A program made the translations under genes and the position numbers. Of a DNA stretch of 64,000 nucleotides, positions 1 through 10,410 are shown one piece after another. Every line of letters begins with the position of its first letter. The first letter of the stretch is position 1. This DNA comes from Dysidea avara. Taxonomy: Eukaryota > Porifera > Demospongiae > Dictyoceratida > Dysideidae. The stretch is from assembly GCF_963678975.1 (NCBI RefSeq), contig NC_089275.1, positions 31,371,977 through 31,435,976 of the forward strand, in the 5' to 3' direction. The notes under the pieces are model-generated. The model was not told the origin of the DNA and did not search any database. It saw nothing but the letters and a program-made list of their open reading frames with translations.

Positions 1-1108
1 TCTGCATTTGGTACTCGCCAAATAAAATGTAGGTTTCCCTTATTGTTTCCAGGTGAATATGTACACATTACAATTGGATAATGAAGGCCATTATTGCCTA
101 ACAATTGCAAATAATCATACCTCTTTTTTGAATCTGTGTCAAGGAAGTCGTTTAGAAACAAATACTCATAATCTCCCATGGTACAAAGTATGGTATCAAG
201 GTTTTTTAACAATGGAAGTAATAACGTAGTAGATTTGATGTATTTAACTGAAACTGCATCTCCCATTATTCTTACAGGTACACTTGATGAATGCCTCAAA
301 GCAGCTTTTTTATTCTGCTTTTCAAGGTAGACAGTATACTGATGCATGGACCCAGTAAGCTCTTCAACATCATGATGAAACTTTTTCCACTGCTCTTTTT
401 TCCAGTAACTTGCTTGCAGTATTGAAAATAAAGAACTAACAAGTGGTTTTAAATAATCTGACGACATATTTGTTATTGTTCTTTTTCTATGTTTTGATTT
501 TTCTGGTATATTGTAACCAATAAATTTGGAAAAAACTTCTGGAATGGGACACTGTTGCAACTTTATTGTATCATGGTGTCCGTCAATGTACCACAAAAGA
601 TCACACAGTGTTCTTACTAAGTTAACACCTAACGTATTAGCCTCAGAGGTAAAATAGAGATTGTTGTGGTCTAAGTAATCAACAAGGTCATTGAATAGTT
701 CATCCTTTTTAGTGTGACGTGGCTTTTTATTGATTTTTGCTGCAATAGCCTTTGACTGTGCATCATTATTGTAAATGCATTCTTAGCTGGCACTGGCGTG
801 GATGGTGCCAACATCACACAATACTTCAGATACGCACCAAACATTTGTACAGCCCTATCCAAGTTTACTGATACCTCTATTAAATCCATGAACTCTTTGG
901 ACTTTCCAATGAAAACACTAGCAAGTGTAATTATTTGTTCTTGGCTTCCACTTGGTCCTTCATCACACTTCATTATCACTTCTGCTTGCAGCTTATCTTC
1001 GTAAAACCCCAAAACGGTATACCCTGGAGGTTCTAAAGGCATTACGGTCCAAGGCAGAATGATTCTGCTGGTACCCCGGTTTATAACTGTACAATTCACC
1101 AAAGTCAT
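1..1108 (-). CDS. Unrecognised protein, 3'-partial, with one frameshift
   Basis: The reading starts at an ATG at 1108 and stays open to about 765. The same protein then appears to continue in another minus-strand frame, open from about 785 to the window edge with no stop over about 255 codons. The two frames join best if one base is missing near 765-770, in an A-rich spot. The two parts together give about 370 residues. The second part has a basic, lysine-rich patch, then a Trp- and Tyr-rich stretch (LLWYIDGHHD) and a region rich in Leu and aromatic residues ending with CTYSPGNNKG. I recognise no domain. The unbroken length of the second frame argues that it is, or recently was, coding. It could be a host gene or a transposon-borne protein next to the LINE that begins on the other strand. 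The frameshift may be real decay or an assembly error. Confidence 0.55.
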
Positions 1109-1375
1109 TGAACTAAAAAAAGCAACAACAGTGTTTTATAGCTACAACATATAACATGTACAAATACCTGTACTATAAATACTTACCAACTACAGAGAAA
1201 CAATGATAAAACGAAATAGAGATGATTGAAACGGATACAATTCACGAAGAAAGAAGCCATGCCACGTAATCACGTGATATATGCGCATGCGTGTTGTTGT
1301 ATTTCTGAAATTAACCATTTTGCAAAACTTGATGCGGGCGGTGGACCAGAAACATAATTACCAATTGGAGTGGCC
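1109..1375. other. Divergent intergenic region
   Basis: This short stretch lies between the minus-strand ORF starting at 1108 and the LINE on the plus strand. It contains an E-box-like palindrome (AATCACGTGAT near 1268) followed by a run of GC-rich dinucleotides. No gene is visible. It may hold the promoter of the minus-strand gene, but nothing more specific can be read. Confidence 0.3.
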
Positions 1376-1550
1376 TTATGTTGTTTCTACTGTGGACTGT
1401 TTCCTCTCGTTTTCTCCGCTACTATGTTAAAATGCTGTTGTACCGTGGCATAATACTGGATTGTATGATAACGGTACCACTCAAGGCTAGTCGCTGCGTT
1501 TCTTTGTATGTTATTTCGTCGTGGTGTTCTTTATTTAGAAACGGATAATA

Positions 1551-2591
1551 ATGTCGTCCTCTAAAGACACTGACGCAGCCAGCATGGACACCACTTCTAG
1601 CTTAAAGCGTAACAGACCAGGCGATTCTCCACAATACTCGTCTCAGCCAAAGAAAACCAAGAAGAAAGGTGGGTGTATTTGTCCAATCTGTTTAGAAGTA
1701 ATACAAGATTCCAGTAAGTCTAAGAAGGGTCATGATTCTATTTTCTGTGAAGGCCAGTGCAACTCCTGGTTGCATAGAGGTTGCGCAGGTCTTCCCAAAT
1801 CTGTGTTTACCAGTTTACTAGATTCCTCTGATCCATTTTACTGTCCACATTGCCAACTAAAGGAACACTCCTCAACCATTTTAGATCTGAAAGCCACAAT
1901 TGCTTCACTCACCAAATCTATTACAGCTCTCCAGACCTCTGTCAAGTCATTGGAGCCTACTTTGGAGCCTGTATCAATGCCTGATGGATCAACCTCTGCA
2001 AACTCTCAACCTAAGCCTGCAAATGTCACCCTCACTAATAAACCACCATCTACTGCTAGTTATGAGGATAAGAAGTTCAATGTTGTCATGTACGGTATTA
2101 AAGAAAGCCCACCCAAAACATCTAAATCTGACCGTCTGGAAAATGATTTACAATCAATCACCAATGAATTTGCTAAAGTTGACTTATCGATCCAGGCCAG
2201 TTCAGTCAAGGATTGCTTCCGTTTGGGCAGATACAAATCTGATGCTTCACGCCCCAGGCCAATTCTTATTAAATTTCTACGATCCACAGAAGCCACCATG
2301 GCTTTAACCAAAATTGCCTCATTCCAAGCTCCAGTATGAATCAAACCTGACATGACGCCGGAAGAAAGGAAAGCTGAATCTGCATTGCTTAAAGAAAGAT
2401 GGACATTGATGCAATTAGGCTTTGACAAGAAAAGAATTAAAATTAGAAACAAAAGCATTTTTATCGACAACAAACTCTATGGACAATACCAAAATTCTGA
2501 ACTATGCCGTTCTGATTATAATCCCCCACTCCCTCTAATGACATCTACAAATCAGCAATCTTCTTCTGCAGCACCTACAACAAATCAATGA
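1551..2591 (+). pseudogene. LINE ORF1 protein with PHD finger, one premature stop
   Basis: ORF1 starts at ATG 1551. After a Ser/Lys-rich basic N-terminus (residues 1-40) comes a C4HC3-type PHD zinc finger (about residues 41-101: CICPIC, then CEGQC, WLHRGC, and FYCPHC). A predicted coiled coil follows (LKATIASLTKSITALQ), then a region typical of LINE ORF1 C-termini (YGIKESPP, DCFRLGRY). The frame meets UGA at 2337-2339 and then continues without shift (IKPDMTPEERKAES) to a stop at 2589-2591. A CGA arginine codon turned into TGA by CpG decay would explain it. ORF1 proteins of this class bind nucleic acid and assemble the retrotransposition particle. The PHD role is unknown, possibly chromatin targeting. 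ORF2 begins 19 nt downstream. Confidence 0.85.
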
Positions 2592-2609
2592 CTACTCAGC
2601 TGTTATTAT

Positions 2610-5446
2610 ATGAACATAAGAAGTATAGTTAACAAATTATCCTCGTTTCAAACTTTGATTTATTCCCATAATTTTGACTTTGTAGCTATTACTGAGACAT
2701 GGCTATCCAGCAATATATTTGACAACGAAATTTTACCTACTAACTATACTATATATCGTAATGATCGTGGCTCAAGAGGTGGTGGTGTCCTTGCAGTGCG
2801 GGATAACATTGTTAGTAAAGTCCTCCCCTCCCCGACCAATATTGAGATGCTAACTGTTGAAGTGGAACTCCCACAAACACTTATCCTATGTATTGTGTAC
2901 TTACCTCCTAATCCTAATGTATCACTGATCCAATCTGTATCAAGTTATCTCTACCAGTTTCAACAGTCCTCTAACATTGTACTACTAGGTGACTTCAACT
3001 TGCCTGACATTGACTGGGATACTCTCTGTGGTAGCACTATTGCTGCTGAAGCATTTTGTGACACATGTTTTGAAAATAATTTATCACAGTTAATATCCTG
3101 CTCAACTCATATCCATGGCAACACTTTGGACCTCATCCTTACTAACAATGATGACCTAATAGACAGCATTTCAGTAAGTGATATTGACAACCTATGTATC
3201 AAATCTGATCACTATGCTATCACTTTTGAATTATCATTTGTTCAACCTCAGCCAACTGAAAATATTTCTCAACATATTTATTTCTCTAAAGCTGATTTTC
3301 ATGGAATGAATTCCTATATATCCAAATCTATGATCGTCAACTGTTTGTTCCTATCTGATGTTGAAGCTACATGGGATATGATTAAGTCTATTATTCACGA
3401 AGCCATGATGTTATTTATTCCCAAAATACAAATCCGTTCTAAACAATACCCCAAGTGGTTTAGCAGAGATCTACGACATCAATTGAAGTGTTTGCATACC
3501 CTGAGAAGAAAGCACAAGTGTTCACCTTCTGAACACAATGCAAGTCGACTAAATCATGCTGAAGAAATGTTCCAACAAAGTGCAGCTGCTGCTAAGTCCA
3601 ACTACGAAACTGCACTCATTACCAACTATGCCAATTCTTCTAATCTTGCAATATACCATTACATAAGAAGTTTTACAAAGTCAGCCACAATCCCACCCAC
3701 CATCTACCTTGATGCTACCTCAGCTAACAGCAACATCTCTAGAGTAAATCTTTTTAATCAATATTTCTATTCGGTTTTTACTCCACCTTCTACAACTCCA
3801 CATTATGCGAATGCAACTTCACATTCTAATGAAATGAACTCACTGGCCTTTACTGAAGAAGACGTGTATTCAGTTTTAAGTCAGCTTGATCCCAACAAAG
3901 CTACAGGAATTGACTCTATTAGCCCCAAAATTCTCAAATATTGTGCTCCATCACTCACCCATCCATTATGCCACCTGTTCAACTTAAGTTTGGCATTTGG
4001 TGTTATCCCCCAAGAATGGAAAGTTCATCTAGTGGTACCAGTCTACAAATCAGCTGATCGATCATCCGTAAAGAATTACAGACCTATTTCCCTTCTATGT
4101 AACACATCAAAAGTTTTAGAAACTCTTATCTACAACAAAATCATTGATCATGTACTTAATAATGTTACTACCTGTCAGTTTGGATTCTTGCCTGGTGGGT
4201 CCACCACCCAACAACTTTTGCTATATTTGAACAATATTTTCAAAGCTACTTCCCAAGGTTACCAAATTGACTCTATTTATCTAGATTTTCGTAAGGCTTT
4301 TGATAGTGTATCCCACAGCAAGCTCTTAGTTAAACTATCAAATTATGGAATAACTGGAAACCTCTGGAACTGGTTTAATAACTACCTACGTAATCGCTTT
4401 CAACATGTTAAAGTCTGCAATATTATTTCTGATCCATTGCCAGTATTATCTGGTGTTCCCCAGGGCAGCATCCTTGGCCCCCTGCTGTTTCTAATGTATA
4501 TAAATGATCTAACACTAGCTACACAGTTTTCTAATCTATTTTTGTTTGCTGATGACACCAAGCTTTATAAAATAATTCTTCACCCCCCTGATCATACTGA
4601 TTTACAACAGGATCTAGACCAGCTATATATCTGGAGCATCGACTCTGACTTATTTTTTGGCATCAGTAAATGTATCTACTTGAGTTTTACAACAAGACAC
4701 CTACTTCCTATTCACTTGATGGTAACACACTTCCTCGGCTGCACAGTCATCGTGATTTGGGTATACAAATTTCTGACAACCTCTCCTGGGAGAATCATTA
4801 CAAACATATAACTTCCAAGGCTTATAGATATCTCGGCCTCCTAAGGCGTGCTTTTAGTAACTGTCACTCTGTTAAAGCCAAAAAAACTCTATACATAACT
4901 CTTGTTCGATCTCAGTTAACTTATTGCTCTCAGCTGTGGAATCCGTACTTGATCAAGGACACTATTACCCTAGAAAAGATTCAGCGACAAGCAACTAAAT
5001 TCATCCTTAAAGACTATGAATCTAGCTATCATACTCGTCTCCTCAAACTAGATCTATTGCCTTTAATGTATACACTGGATTTCTATGACATCATGTTTTT
5101 CATCAAAGCTCTAAAGCAGCCTTCCAACCATTTTAATATATATGATCATGTTTCTTTTAGCACTGCAAACACCAGATCATCCTCTAATAATAAACTCAAC
5201 CATGTCTATACTTCTAACAATTACACCAGGAACTTCTATTTCAACAGAATATCAAGACTGTGGAATAAATTACCATCCATTGATCTAAGCCAGCCACTAT
5301 CAGTCATTAAAGTCAACATGTACAAGTATCTACATCAACACTTCACACTTCATTTTTCAGCTGACAATCCTTGTACGTATCATTTTTGTTGCAGATGTAG
5401 TAATTGTTATAACGTAGGTTTATCTAGCAATTTCTCGGTACTTTAG
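2610..5446 (+). pseudogene. LINE ORF2: endonuclease-reverse transcriptase, frameshifted
   Basis: Read from ATG 2610, the N-terminus (MNIRSIVNKL) matches the usual start of CR1/Jockey ORF2. An apurinic-like endonuclease follows, with ITETWLS, RGGGV, GDFNLPDIDW and SDHYAITFEL. The reverse transcriptase then shows NYRPISLLCN, FGFLPGGSTTQQ, YLDFRKAFDSV, SGVPQGSILGPLLF and the catalytic FADD. Near 4680-4695 one base is gained or lost: the first frame runs on out of register to a stop at 4811. The correct frame continues through HRDLGIQISDNLSW, VRSQLTYCSQLWNP and RLWNKLP to the stop at 5446. The last 25 residues hold a Cys/His cluster (CTYHFCCRCSNC) like the C-terminal zinc knuckle of related elements. 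The enzyme would nick DNA and prime reverse transcription there. Broken here by the frameshift only. Confidence 0.9.
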
Positions 5447-5548
5447 TTTTGTAATTAAGTAAATTAAGTTTTAACTTTTTCGGGCTGCCAACACAGGTTG
5501 TTGGTTGACCCTCAATACGTTTACTGTATTGTAAAGTATTAATAATAA

Positions 5549-6390
5549 GACACACGGTAGTGTGTCGTGCGGCCCAAGAAGCTGGCGCGCATCACCCGTG
5601 AGTATATTGACAGGAAGAACTAAAACGCAATTTTCGCACCTCCGTAGCTGTGTGCTGCCTTAATGAAATAAGACGATTTCTGCTGTGGATACGCCCTCCA
5701 ACTTCAGTACTCCACATTCCTAATTTGAGCGTAATCACTTCAAGCGTTCTCGAGATATGCGACTTCAAAAATTGGCTTAGTTTCTTTTTTTTCTTTTCTT
5801 CTTATTTTTCTTCCTCTTTTTGCACACTTACAAAAACTGTTATAAAACGCGAACGCCATATCCGATTGCCTTGAAATTTAGCACACAGAGGGGGGTACAA
5901 CGGCGTATCTCGGTATCAACTTTGGCTGGAATACAATAAACAGGCAAAGAGTTATGAGCGATGATTCACGAAAAATAACACCAATATGTTGTCACGCCTA
6001 CAGGGTAAACCGCTTATGGGAAGCTGAAAATCGGTGGGTGAATAGGTTAACTATTGAAACGCCTCAAACCTTTTGTGGTTTGAAAGAAATCGAGCTAAAA
6101 ACCAGGAAGATACAACGAAAAAACCAACACTGTGTACCAATTGGGATTAGCTAATAAAAACGACTGCTTGCCACTCCTACCAGATAAACCGCTTGGGGTA
6201 ATGCTTTGAAAATCGCTGTATAGATGGAGTAATCATCTTAGAAAGGCTCTTCAATCACGTGAGATACGAAATTGTTCGTTTGACGACGTGGAAACATATA
6301 AACGCTATCGCGTAGCTCTTTCGTGAGCCACGCCCACTCATCGCGTTACAAACATATGGTCAGCCACGCCCATTTATTAGTAAGTGCAGT
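5549..6390 (+). repeat. Hairpin-led dispersed repeat directly after the LINE tail
   Basis: It starts with a perfect hairpin, GACACAC-GGTA-GTGTGTC (5549-5566), followed by CGTGCGGCC. A T-rich tract lies at about 5785-5822. Two diverged copies of a roughly 50-bp phrase containing AAACCGCTT follow (about 5993-6040 and 6165-6215), and then GC-rich direct repeats with CCACGCCCA (about 6329-6370). A diverged relative with the same layout starts at 38096. Its position just after a LINE 3' end at both places suggests either a shared 3' module of the LINEs or an insertion preference. The small ORF at 5954-6154 is not convincing as a gene. Confidence 0.55.
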
Positions 6391-6404
6391 ATGTAGCACA
6401 AAAC

Positions 6405-6512
6405 TGAGGGTATCTATGGTGAGGGGTAGCTACTGTTAGTAGGTGATGACCCTTTTTTTTTTTTGTCTTCAACCTTCAGCTAGGCTGAAGTTGCGTCTGG
6501 ATCCACCCCTGT
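6405..6512 (+). repeat. Copy of a dispersed repeat (GTGAGGGG ... poly-T ... GTCTTCAAC)
   Basis: A CTATGGTGAGGGGTAGCTA phrase, a spacer with GTGATG, a T-run and then CTTCAACCTTCAGCTAGGCTGAAG is shared with the copy at 55975-56270. It appears inverted at about 21478-21600 and 29945-30060. The end GGATCCACCCCTG resembles ends of other repeats in the window. It looks SINE- or MITE-like, and the class is undetermined. Confidence 0.5.
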
Positions 6513-6695
6513 TTACTCAACACGAATCGAACGCTCAAAAAGGTAGTCTCGCTCGCTCGAGACTAGCCGAAACATAGTTCTTATCGCACTCTTCGGCTTT
6601 AATTAATCCGGGTCAGTGGGTCATCCGGGTCAGCAGTAGTGACCCGGTTTCAACGTTGGCGTATAAGCAGTAAATATTCAACCAGTAGTTAATTG
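6513..6695. other. Gene-free spacer
   Basis: A short stretch with several CTCG-rich palindromic words (CTCGCTCGCTCGAGACTAG near 6548) and two GGGTCA repeats at about 6610-6640. No gene or clear regulatory structure is seen. Confidence 0.3.
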
Positions 6696-6703
6696 ATAAT
6701 ACC

Positions 6704-8267
6704 CAGGGGCGTAGCCAGCCAATATTTGATGGTTGGGCATAACATCAACTTAACTACACGCACAAGAAACATGCTCACTTTCATGCGAGACATTATCAAA
6801 GAAAAATATGAAAAGTGTATGCACATAAGGCCTAGCTACCTATGCTATAGTGTAAACAAATGCTGCTTGCATGCATGCAACATTTACTAGCTATGCTATT
6901 CTATTAAACTTGTAGGGCAGGCATCCACCGACGATCGTCGTAGTCGAGCATCACGTGACATCAAACTGCTGAACCTACGAGAACCAACAATGTAAACATT
7001 TCATCACATATTTACTACAATCAACTGGCAGTATAGCTTACAGACCAACCACTATGTAATGCTTTTCAAGTAAACGCCACATGGCCCCGAATGAAGGACA
7101 GGGGCGCTATAATGAGTCTCGTCACAAATATCAGCATGTCAAGAAAGCTTCGTCCCAGACTTATAGTAGCCAATGTACAGTTTGCATGAATCTGGTGTAA
7201 ACCACTACTCGGTTAGACAAATTGTGCACGTGATACTTTATAATGACTTGACCTTTTCACCATTTCCATATGCCATTATTGCTATCTAGAAGAGTACGTT
7301 TACCCGTTTTCTTTCATCAGCAGTAAGTTAGGCTATACGGTACTTTCCTTAGGCCAACATTTATTAATTCCTTATTTCCCGTCACCCGCCCGCATACCCA
7401 CTTTGCCTACCGCATTGGTAATTATTATTGCATTTAGAATTTATAACTATTTAGAAATAAGAAATGTTTCTGTGTAAAGATCGAAATACTCTAATAGAGC
7501 AGTCAGCCATACACTCAGTTATTCTACTACAACACATTTTAATGATATTTATTTGCTTGAAAGCATTTTTGAACTCCTTACCTTGTTGCTAAACGTCTTC
7601 CTAAGTGCTTACTTGTCTGGTATGCTTATGACAAGCTCTTAAACATCCATTGTAGCTAGCTAGAATGCTATTTTAGACTAGTTAACTTATGGACAGTTAA
7701 GGCTGACCAAAATAATAAAATTTTAGTTATTAATAATAATAACCACCCGCCCTCATTACCTGATTGCTCTCAAGGTGACGGGAAACAAGGAATCTTATTA
7801 TGTTGGCCTTATCAAAAAATATGCTTGACAAGTCCACTGAAACGAAATCTTTTGCTGCCAGCACCATCCACACTGAATCCTACTAACGATTATCACTCAC
7901 TGTGACTTAGAGATACAGTACCTTGTACAGTACCACGACTATAGTGTATAGTGTACCACGCTTCGACTCCGGGCTATTTTAAATTTCGAATTTAAATCGC
8001 GCCAAAGAACGTGGCACGTGCGTCTACCAAGGGATTTTCCGCGTAATGGATCACGTGATACACAATTTATCTCAATCCCTAGCTTCTTCGAAGTCATGGC
8101 TCAACAAATGAGGTACATTTTTACGCTTTACAGTATTAAAAAGGGTTGTTTTGTGTGCTGCTGTGAATCCTCGCGTGAATTTTAAACTGGCTACTTGTGA
8201 TGGTTGGGCAAAAGTTTGTGATGGTTGGGCAAATTCCCGCCCATGCCCACCCTTGGCTACGCCACTG
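6704..8267. mobile_element. Non-autonomous hAT-type element, 1.56 kb
   Basis: Inverted ends CAGGGGCGTAGCCAG and TTGGCTACGCCACTG are flanked by a perfect 8-bp target-site duplication ATAATACC (6696-6703 and 8268-8275), the hallmark of the hAT superfamily. Subterminal GATGGTTGGGCA phrases occur near both ends. There is no transposase. A second, smaller member of the same family lies at 21815-22696. A Harbinger-like element (7352-7808) is nested inside. The right part holds CACGTG boxes, a GGGATTTTCC site (8031-8040) and an ATG followed by a possible donor (about 8097-8115), so it may carry a captured promoter and first exon. Confidence 0.85.
7352..7808. mobile_element. Harbinger-like MITE nested in the hAT-type element
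   Basis: Ends GGCCAACATTTATTAATTCC and its near inverse (ATAATGTTGGCC-type, right end at 7808) include an extended inverted repeat with TTTCCCGTCACC. The flanks are a 3-bp TTA duplication (7349-7351 and 7809-7811), as expected for PIF/Harbinger. It has no coding capacity. It contains one copy of the CTCTAATAGAG motif at about 7479-7508. Confidence 0.75.
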
Positions 8268-8514
8268 ATAATACCACAATAAACAGTAACATTTATTGAA
8301 CTGAGAGTTACAGTAAATTACCTCACATTGATAATTAAAGTAGCAAGTAAGATCATTAATTCCGTTGAAGACCACTACAGTAGAGGATCAATGAATCTCT
8401 TGCTTTATTAATCAATAATGTGATGTATGCAGGATTTGTTGGGAAGCATCATGTGGCTATACAGTGTGTGCCTTGAAATAAATTAACTCTTCAGGAAACT
8501 ACATATAGATCACA

Positions 8515-8975
8515 GGGCGGATCCAGGACCTGGCAAGGGGAGGGGCACAAACTGGCAAGTTGTAGGTGGTTAGGGAAAGCAAGATCCTGTTGTTAGTTGC
8601 TGCATTTTTGAGCAGCAAATAATACACCTCTTAGTAGTATCTCACTGTTAATTTTTACCATTTAGGCCTTTGCAGATGGTTGTGAAGTCTTTGAAGCTGT
8701 TTAAAAGGCTTTGAATGTCTTAAATATCAGCAACACAATAATTATTTTTAGAGGCACTTAGTATGCACAAAGGTGCTGGGCGACAAATTTCATAGCTAGT
8801 TTGACTTTAGTTTGCTTTAGTTTCAGCTGAATTTGTAATAAATGCTAGTAAAATGTGCATATTTTTTCGTGAGTTTTATAAGCAGATCTCGACCTGGCAT
8901 AGAGTTTGTATTTTAATCAGAAGTATAGCTCCTTCACAAGGTGGGGGGCATCTGCGCCATCCTGGATCCACCATT
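8515..8975. mobile_element. Non-autonomous hAT-type element
   Basis: The left end GGGCGGATCCAGGA pairs with the right end TCCTGGATCCACC. Flanking octamers AGATCACA (8507-8514) and GGATCACA (8976-8983) agree at seven of eight positions, which fits a slightly diverged 8-bp duplication. The inside is AT-rich and has no ORF. Confidence 0.65.
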
Positions 8976-8983
8976 GGATCACA

Positions 8984-9426
8984 ACTATCACAAGCAAGGC
9001 CAAATAAACTTAATGCTTAGTTCAGTATTCAAATACCACACTGTAACAATGATGGAGGGCAGACTTTTATTACTAGATAGCTTGCATGACTCAGAATGTA
9101 ATTTCCTTAGCTAGTTACCAATGTTAAAAGGTGCTTATTGGCTGTATGCATTCAGCCACCAATGGTGTATTGATACAGTAAGAAAAATGGCGAATGGGAA
9201 ACTACTTACGTGGATAAATGTAGACCTGCATGTAGGATAGCTATGTATAGTATATAGTAGCTATAGCTAGGCCTAAGTCATTAGACAAATATGCTCAATT
9301 TTTTCCCAAATTGTATTCTGGGATTTCCAACAATTTCATCTATTATGCTCTTCAGCGTTCTTATTATGCTTGCATTTTGCTCCTATGTAGGTTAAAAACA
9401 TTTCTTACAATTATCTTGGAACATTT
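8984..9426. other. Gene-free stretch
   Basis: AT-rich sequence with AGCTA-rich simple words around 9240-9275. The ORF at 9311-9499 runs into the next transposon and has no recognisable features. Nothing else is seen. Confidence 0.3.
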
Positions 9427-9428
9427 TA

Positions 9429-9857
9429 CAGTGGAACCTCTCTTATCTGGACAGTCTGGTACATACTACTGTCAATATCTCGGAAATGTCTGTAACTAAG
9501 AATAACATACTAGTATGCTAAAATGATTAACTTACATGTAAATACAAGTAATGTTATTTCTATCAGTTAGTGGTGTGCAGTTTAATGGGCAGAGGGGGAA
9601 GGTACTACAGAGCATTCATGGTCACTCCCCTGGGCTGTAAAAATCCATTATCACCTAACAACTAAGTGGTAGTTATTATTAGTCGAATAATCAAGCTACT
9701 AAACAGGTAAACAGCAACCTTTAGGCTCCCTCCTTGTGCTTTCATCTAAACCAAACTTCATTATGGTCAATAAACTACAAGCCATGTGACTAATTTAGGC
9801 TGTCTGGACAATGGAGGTGCCTGGATAGTAGAGGTCCGGACAAGAGAGGTTCCACCG
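9429..9857. mobile_element. Pogo/Tigger-like MITE with TA duplication
   Basis: The left end CAGTGGAACCTCTCTTATC and right end ACAAGAGAGGTTCCACCG form inverted repeats flanked by TA on both sides (9427-9428 and 9858-9859). CAGTGGAACCTC ends are typical of pogo/Tigger members of the Tc1-mariner superfamily. There is no transposase, so it depends on proteins made elsewhere. Related ends occur at 39966-40173 and 61618. Confidence 0.8.
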
Positions 9858-9859
9858 TA

Positions 9860-10266
9860 ATCAGCAAATGCTCTATTAAAGTATTTTACTACAGAGTGAC
9901 TGCTCTGTTAGAAAGTATTGATCTACTGTAAGGAACTGCATTTGAGTATATAGCCTGCATCAAACACAATGCAAGTATAATAAAAAGTATAATATAAGCT
10001 AGAGTGCTATACCAGTATAATGCTAGTATATTAGGTGGATATTTCAAACTATGGAGCTGAATTCCATGAAAACAGGTCGATACTCTTCAGTAGGAAGCTG
10101 CAAACCACAATAGAGCACTCAAATGCACTGCAGTCCTGCACATAGGGCAGTAGCCATGCTATGCTATAGTATATTATGCATGTAGTGACCTTTTGGATAC
10201 AAATGTATACAATTTTTACCCAAAATGCACTATAACTGTTCACATGCACATTGTTTTTATATGAAT

Positions 10267-10267
<1 letters not shown>
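9860..10267. other. Gene-free stretch
   Basis: AT-rich DNA with two degenerate copies of the CTCTATTAGAG motif (about 9863-9888 and 9895-9922). ORFs here are created by the neighbouring CA repeat and are not genes. Confidence 0.3.

Positions 10268-10321
<54 letters not shown>
10268..10321. repeat. (CA)27 microsatellite
   Basis: An uninterrupted CA dinucleotide run of 54 nt. It produces artificial open frames on both strands (His-Thr and Cys-Val repeats) that should be ignored. Confidence 0.95.
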
Positions 10322-10323
<2 letters not shown>

Positions 10324-10410
10324 CATTCAACAAAGAGTATCAAACATTTCATATGTACATAACAGGTAAATACTGTATTTCTGTCAAACTTGAGCACCCA
10401 CAAGAGACTA

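Larger units (their letters stand above)
1376..5548 (+). mobile_element. CR1-like non-LTR retrotransposon (LINE), nearly full length
   Basis: The element holds a 5' leader from about 1376, ORF1 with a PHD finger (1551-2591), ORF2 with endonuclease and reverse transcriptase (2610-5446), and a 3' UTR ending in a short AATAAT-type tail near 5540-5548. PHD fingers in ORF1 and microsatellite-like tails instead of poly(A) are known traits of the CR1 clade in the Jockey superfamily. Only two lesions are visible (a UGA in ORF1, a frameshift in ORF2), so the insertion is fairly young but cannot move by itself. The 5' end is set by the start of the leader and is uncertain by tens of bases. A similar phrase (GGAGTGGCCT) occurs near 1374, 56395 (inverted) and 63137, so the leader may include another dispersed repeat. 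Confidence 0.85.
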
